Shown one piece after another: positions 5,620 to 6,450 of a DNA stretch of 6,450 nt. A model generated the notes under the pieces. That model was not told where the DNA came from and did no database searches. It saw nothing but the letters and a program-made list of their open reading frames with translations. Each line of letters begins with the position of its first letter. Within the stretch, counting starts at the first letter, position 1. Source of the DNA: CAZLMF01 sp964560565 (lineage in GTDB: Bacteria; Bacillota; Clostridia; Oscillospirales; Ruminococcaceae); the NCBI GenBank assembly GCA_964560565.1, contig CAZLMF010000090.1:1-6450 (forward strand), read 5' to 3'. Made by a program: the position numbers and the translations under genes.

Positions 5620-5745
5620 ATTAGCAAACAGACGATTTTCATTAGCAAATTATCTTATTTACGTTCGATCCCAATTAGCAAATATTCAGTGGTTTTGCAT
5701 AACAACTTTAACCCGATTAGCAAAAACGACACCGAAATTAGCAAG
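5620..5745 (+). repeat. Five phased ATTAGCAA direct repeats (candidate recombinase arm sites)
   Basis: ATTAGCAA is invariant in five same-strand copies starting at 5620, 5641, 5674, 5716 and 5737. The ninth base is A in four copies and G in the last. Start-to-start distances are 21, 33, 42 and 21 bp, close to 2, 3, 4 and 2 helical turns, so all copies would face nearly the same side of DNA. No gene covers this stretch. Direct repeats between int and the element end are typical of arm-type sites bound by the N-terminal domain of tyrosine integrases (as DR-2 in Tn916). Iterons or a ParB-binding cluster are alternatives. Confidence 0.8.
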
Positions 5746-5758
5746 AATTGAAAAATAG

Positions 5759-5794
5759 AAAAACCTTGTAAACACTGATGATTACAAGGTTTTT
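5759..5794 (-). terminator. Terminator of the tRNA transcript, likely bidirectional
   Basis: A 13-bp perfect stem, AAAAACCTTGTAA (5759-5771) with its complement (5782-5794), closes a 10-nt loop. Read leftward it begins 2 nt after the tRNA CCA end and finishes in a T run. Its A and T flanks also allow it to work rightward, insulating the tRNA from int transcription. Confidence 0.85.
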
Positions 5795-5796
5795 GA

Positions 5797-5871
5797 TGGC
5801 ACCCCCTGCGAGAATCGAACTCACAACTAACCCTTAGGAGGGGTTTATTATATCCATTTAACTAAGGGGGC
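5797..5871 (-). tRNA. tRNA-Arg (anticodon CCT)
   Basis: 75 nt on the minus strand with encoded CCA at 5797-5799. Parts in order are: acceptor GCCCCCT with AGGGGGT (one G-U at pair 1-72); D stem GTTA/TAAT around AATGGATA; anticodon stem AACCC/GGGTT with loop CTCCTAA (anticodon CCT, reading AGG); variable AGTT; T arm GTGAG-TTCGATT-CTCGC; discriminator G. A15 with T48 and A27 with T43 pair properly, so the molecule is coherent and should be functional. It lies 38 nt downstream of a broken copy and has no promoter of its own in that gap, so it probably depends on the promoter at 5999-6027. A tRNA gene next to int at the element end is the likely attachment site. Confidence 0.93.
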
Positions 5872-5925
5872 GTATGCATTTTTATTCAGTTTTGGGGTCG
5901 GTTCGAGCGGACCCTTAGGAGGGGT
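5830..5925 (-). repeat. 81-bp-spaced direct repeat covering the tRNA anticodon region (possible att core)
   Basis: An identical 15-bp block, acccttaggaggggt on the + strand, occurs at 5830-5844 in the complete tRNA and at 5911-5925 in the broken copy. It spans the whole anticodon loop and most of its stem. Tyrosine integrases often cross over in this part of tRNA genes, so it may be the core attachment sequence. No further copy was found elsewhere in the window. Confidence 0.5.
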
Positions 5926-5952
5926 CTGTTATATCCACTTAACTAAGAGGGC
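5910..5952 (-). pseudogene. Truncated tRNA-Arg (CCT), positions 1-43 only
   Basis: Read leftward, it starts GCCCTCTTAGTTAAGTGG and matches the complete neighbour at 38 of 43 positions (differences at tRNA positions 5, 15, 25, 27 and 43). The anticodon stem-loop GACCC-CTCCTAA-GGGTC is complete and perfectly paired, and the D stem GTTA/TAAC is better paired than in the intact gene. After position 43 the similarity ends: there is no T arm and no AGAGGGC-type acceptor strand. The substitutions keep base pairing (G27-C43 for A27-T43), so it descends from a working gene. It is probably the scar of an insertion or recombination in the anticodon stem. Confidence 0.8.
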
Positions 5953-5972
5953 AAGTATTCAGTTAACGAAGA

Positions 5973-5997
5973 ATTCAGCGTGAAAACCACGCTGAAT
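5973..5997. repeat. Perfect 10-bp inverted repeat at the tRNA transcription start
   Basis: ATTCAGCGTG (5973-5982) and CACGCTGAAT (5988-5997) are fully complementary around a 5-nt loop. It begins 1 bp after the -10 box of the leftward tRNA promoter, so the start site falls inside one arm. No T tract follows in either direction. It may be an operator, a leader hairpin or a weak end signal for rsmI. Confidence 0.7.
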
Positions 5998-5998
5998 C

Positions 5999-6027
5999 AG
6001 TATACATCAATTTTACTTGAAATGCAA
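5999..6027 (-). promoter_or_regulatory. Promoter of the tRNA-Arg locus
   Basis: On the minus strand: TTGCAT (6022-6027), 17-bp spacer, TATACT (5999-6004). This lies between the rsmI stop and the first tRNA copy, about 47 bp before the copy's 5' end. It is the only convincing leftward promoter ahead of the two tRNA copies. Confidence 0.7.
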
Positions 6028-6049
6028 GCTGTAAAAACGTAGATATATA

Positions 6050-6450
6050 TTAGTCGCGCACAGCTGCATTATAAAGCTCACTTTTCTTGTGCCCTGTCTG
6101 TTTTGCAATTATCTTGCAGGCATCCGCAGGTCTTGCCCCTACACCGATTAGCTCCTTTGCAAGCTCCACTGCCTGCTCAAGAGAAACTGTGTCCTGTTCA
6201 TTCGCACTTAGCTTTGGTGCACCTTCAATTATAAGGACATATTCCCCCCTCGGGGCATTTTGCGAATAATACTCGCAAGCGCCTGAAAGGGTGGTGCGGA
6301 TTACCTCCTCGTGCAGCTTTGTAATCTCCCTGCAAAGGGAAATGTTACGATTGCCGAAAACGGCTAGCATATCGTTTAAGGTGGCAATAAGCTTGTGGGG
6401 TGCTTCATAGAAAATCAGCGTGCGAGTAATGCCTGACGCCTCTTTTAGGT
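6050..6450 (-). CDS. rsmI: RsmI, 16S rRNA (cytidine-1402-2'-O)-methyltransferase, C-terminal part
   Basis: The leftward frame is open to the right edge, so the gene's 5' half lies outside; 132 codons plus TAA (6050-6052) are visible out of about 280 usual. The fragment starts LKEASGITRTLIFYEAPHKL, then ...VFGNRNISLCREITKLHEEVIRTTLS, then GEYVLIIEGAPK. These are characteristic blocks of the C-terminal half of the SAM-dependent tetrapyrrole-methylase-fold RsmI family. The last part (LAKELIGVGARPADACKIIAKQTGHKKSELYNAAV) is the small helical extension common in RsmI. RsmI methylates the 2'-OH of C1402 in the 16S rRNA decoding centre. It is a conserved host gene, so it marks chromosome to the right of the element. 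Confidence 0.92.
   Translation of the reverse strand, partial: LKEASGITRTLIFYEAPHKLIATLNDMLAVFGNRNISLCREITKLHEEVIRTTLSGACEYYSQNAPRGEYVLIIEGAPKLSANEQDTVSLEQAVELAKELIGVGARPADACKIIAKQTGHKKSELYNAAVRD

Noticed and set aside
5620..5745. CRISPR array
   Set aside because: The repeat unit is only 8-9 bp, the spacings vary (21-42 bp start to start) and no cas gene is present; binding-site repeats fit better.
5872..5952. Second functional tRNA gene
   Set aside because: The 5' 43 nt are convincing but no T arm, acceptor strand or CCA follows in any alignment I tried, so it is called a pseudogene.
6087..6269. Rightward 60-codon frame
   Set aside because: Antisense to the conserved rsmI frame.

Overview
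The window looks like chromosomal DNA of a low-GC Gram-positive, most likely a gut-type Clostridia (Oscillospiraceae/Lachnospiraceae range). Ribosome binding sites are strong (AAGGAG, GGAGG), promoters are SigA-like, and the genes tnpV, DUF3789, mobC, parB-like, xis and int are typical of integrative elements in that group. This assignment is inference; no taxonomic marker is decisive.

Layout. Positions 1-686 hold the N-terminal 228 codons of a leftward AAA_14/DUF4143-type ATPase with its own promoter. Positions 1006-1584 hold tnpV, a 51-codon gene coupled to it, and a terminator. An unrecognised 106-aa gene follows (1717-2037). Next comes a strongly folded oriT-like region (2051-2106), a 32-aa one-helix DUF3789-like protein and mobC (2246-2569). 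The relaxase normally expected after mobC is absent: 69 bp later a ParB-like gene begins (2639-3535), and it has no ParA partner here. After a terminator come two paralogous excisionase-type HTH genes (3610-3792 and 3905-4111) and a tyrosine integrase (4127-5497) with a complete catalytic set.

The element's right end lies beyond the integrase. A terminator is followed by five copies of ATTAGCAA with helically phased spacing, which are candidate arm-type recombinase sites. Then comes a complete leftward tRNA-Arg(CCT) gene (5797-5871). Upstream of it, in the same transcript, is a broken copy that keeps exactly tRNA positions 1-43 (5910-5952). Both appear to be served by one promoter (5999-6027) and one terminator (5759-5794). 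The right flank is the C-terminal part of rsmI (6050-6450, leftward), a conserved host gene.

How it fits together: the simplest reading is the integrase-proximal end of an integrative mobilizable (or decayed conjugative) element inserted at a tRNA-Arg(CCT) gene beside rsmI. Int and the two Xis-like proteins would control integration and excision. MobC with the oriT-like fold would let the element be mobilized, but only by a relaxase encoded outside the visible part. The left end of the element is not in the window.
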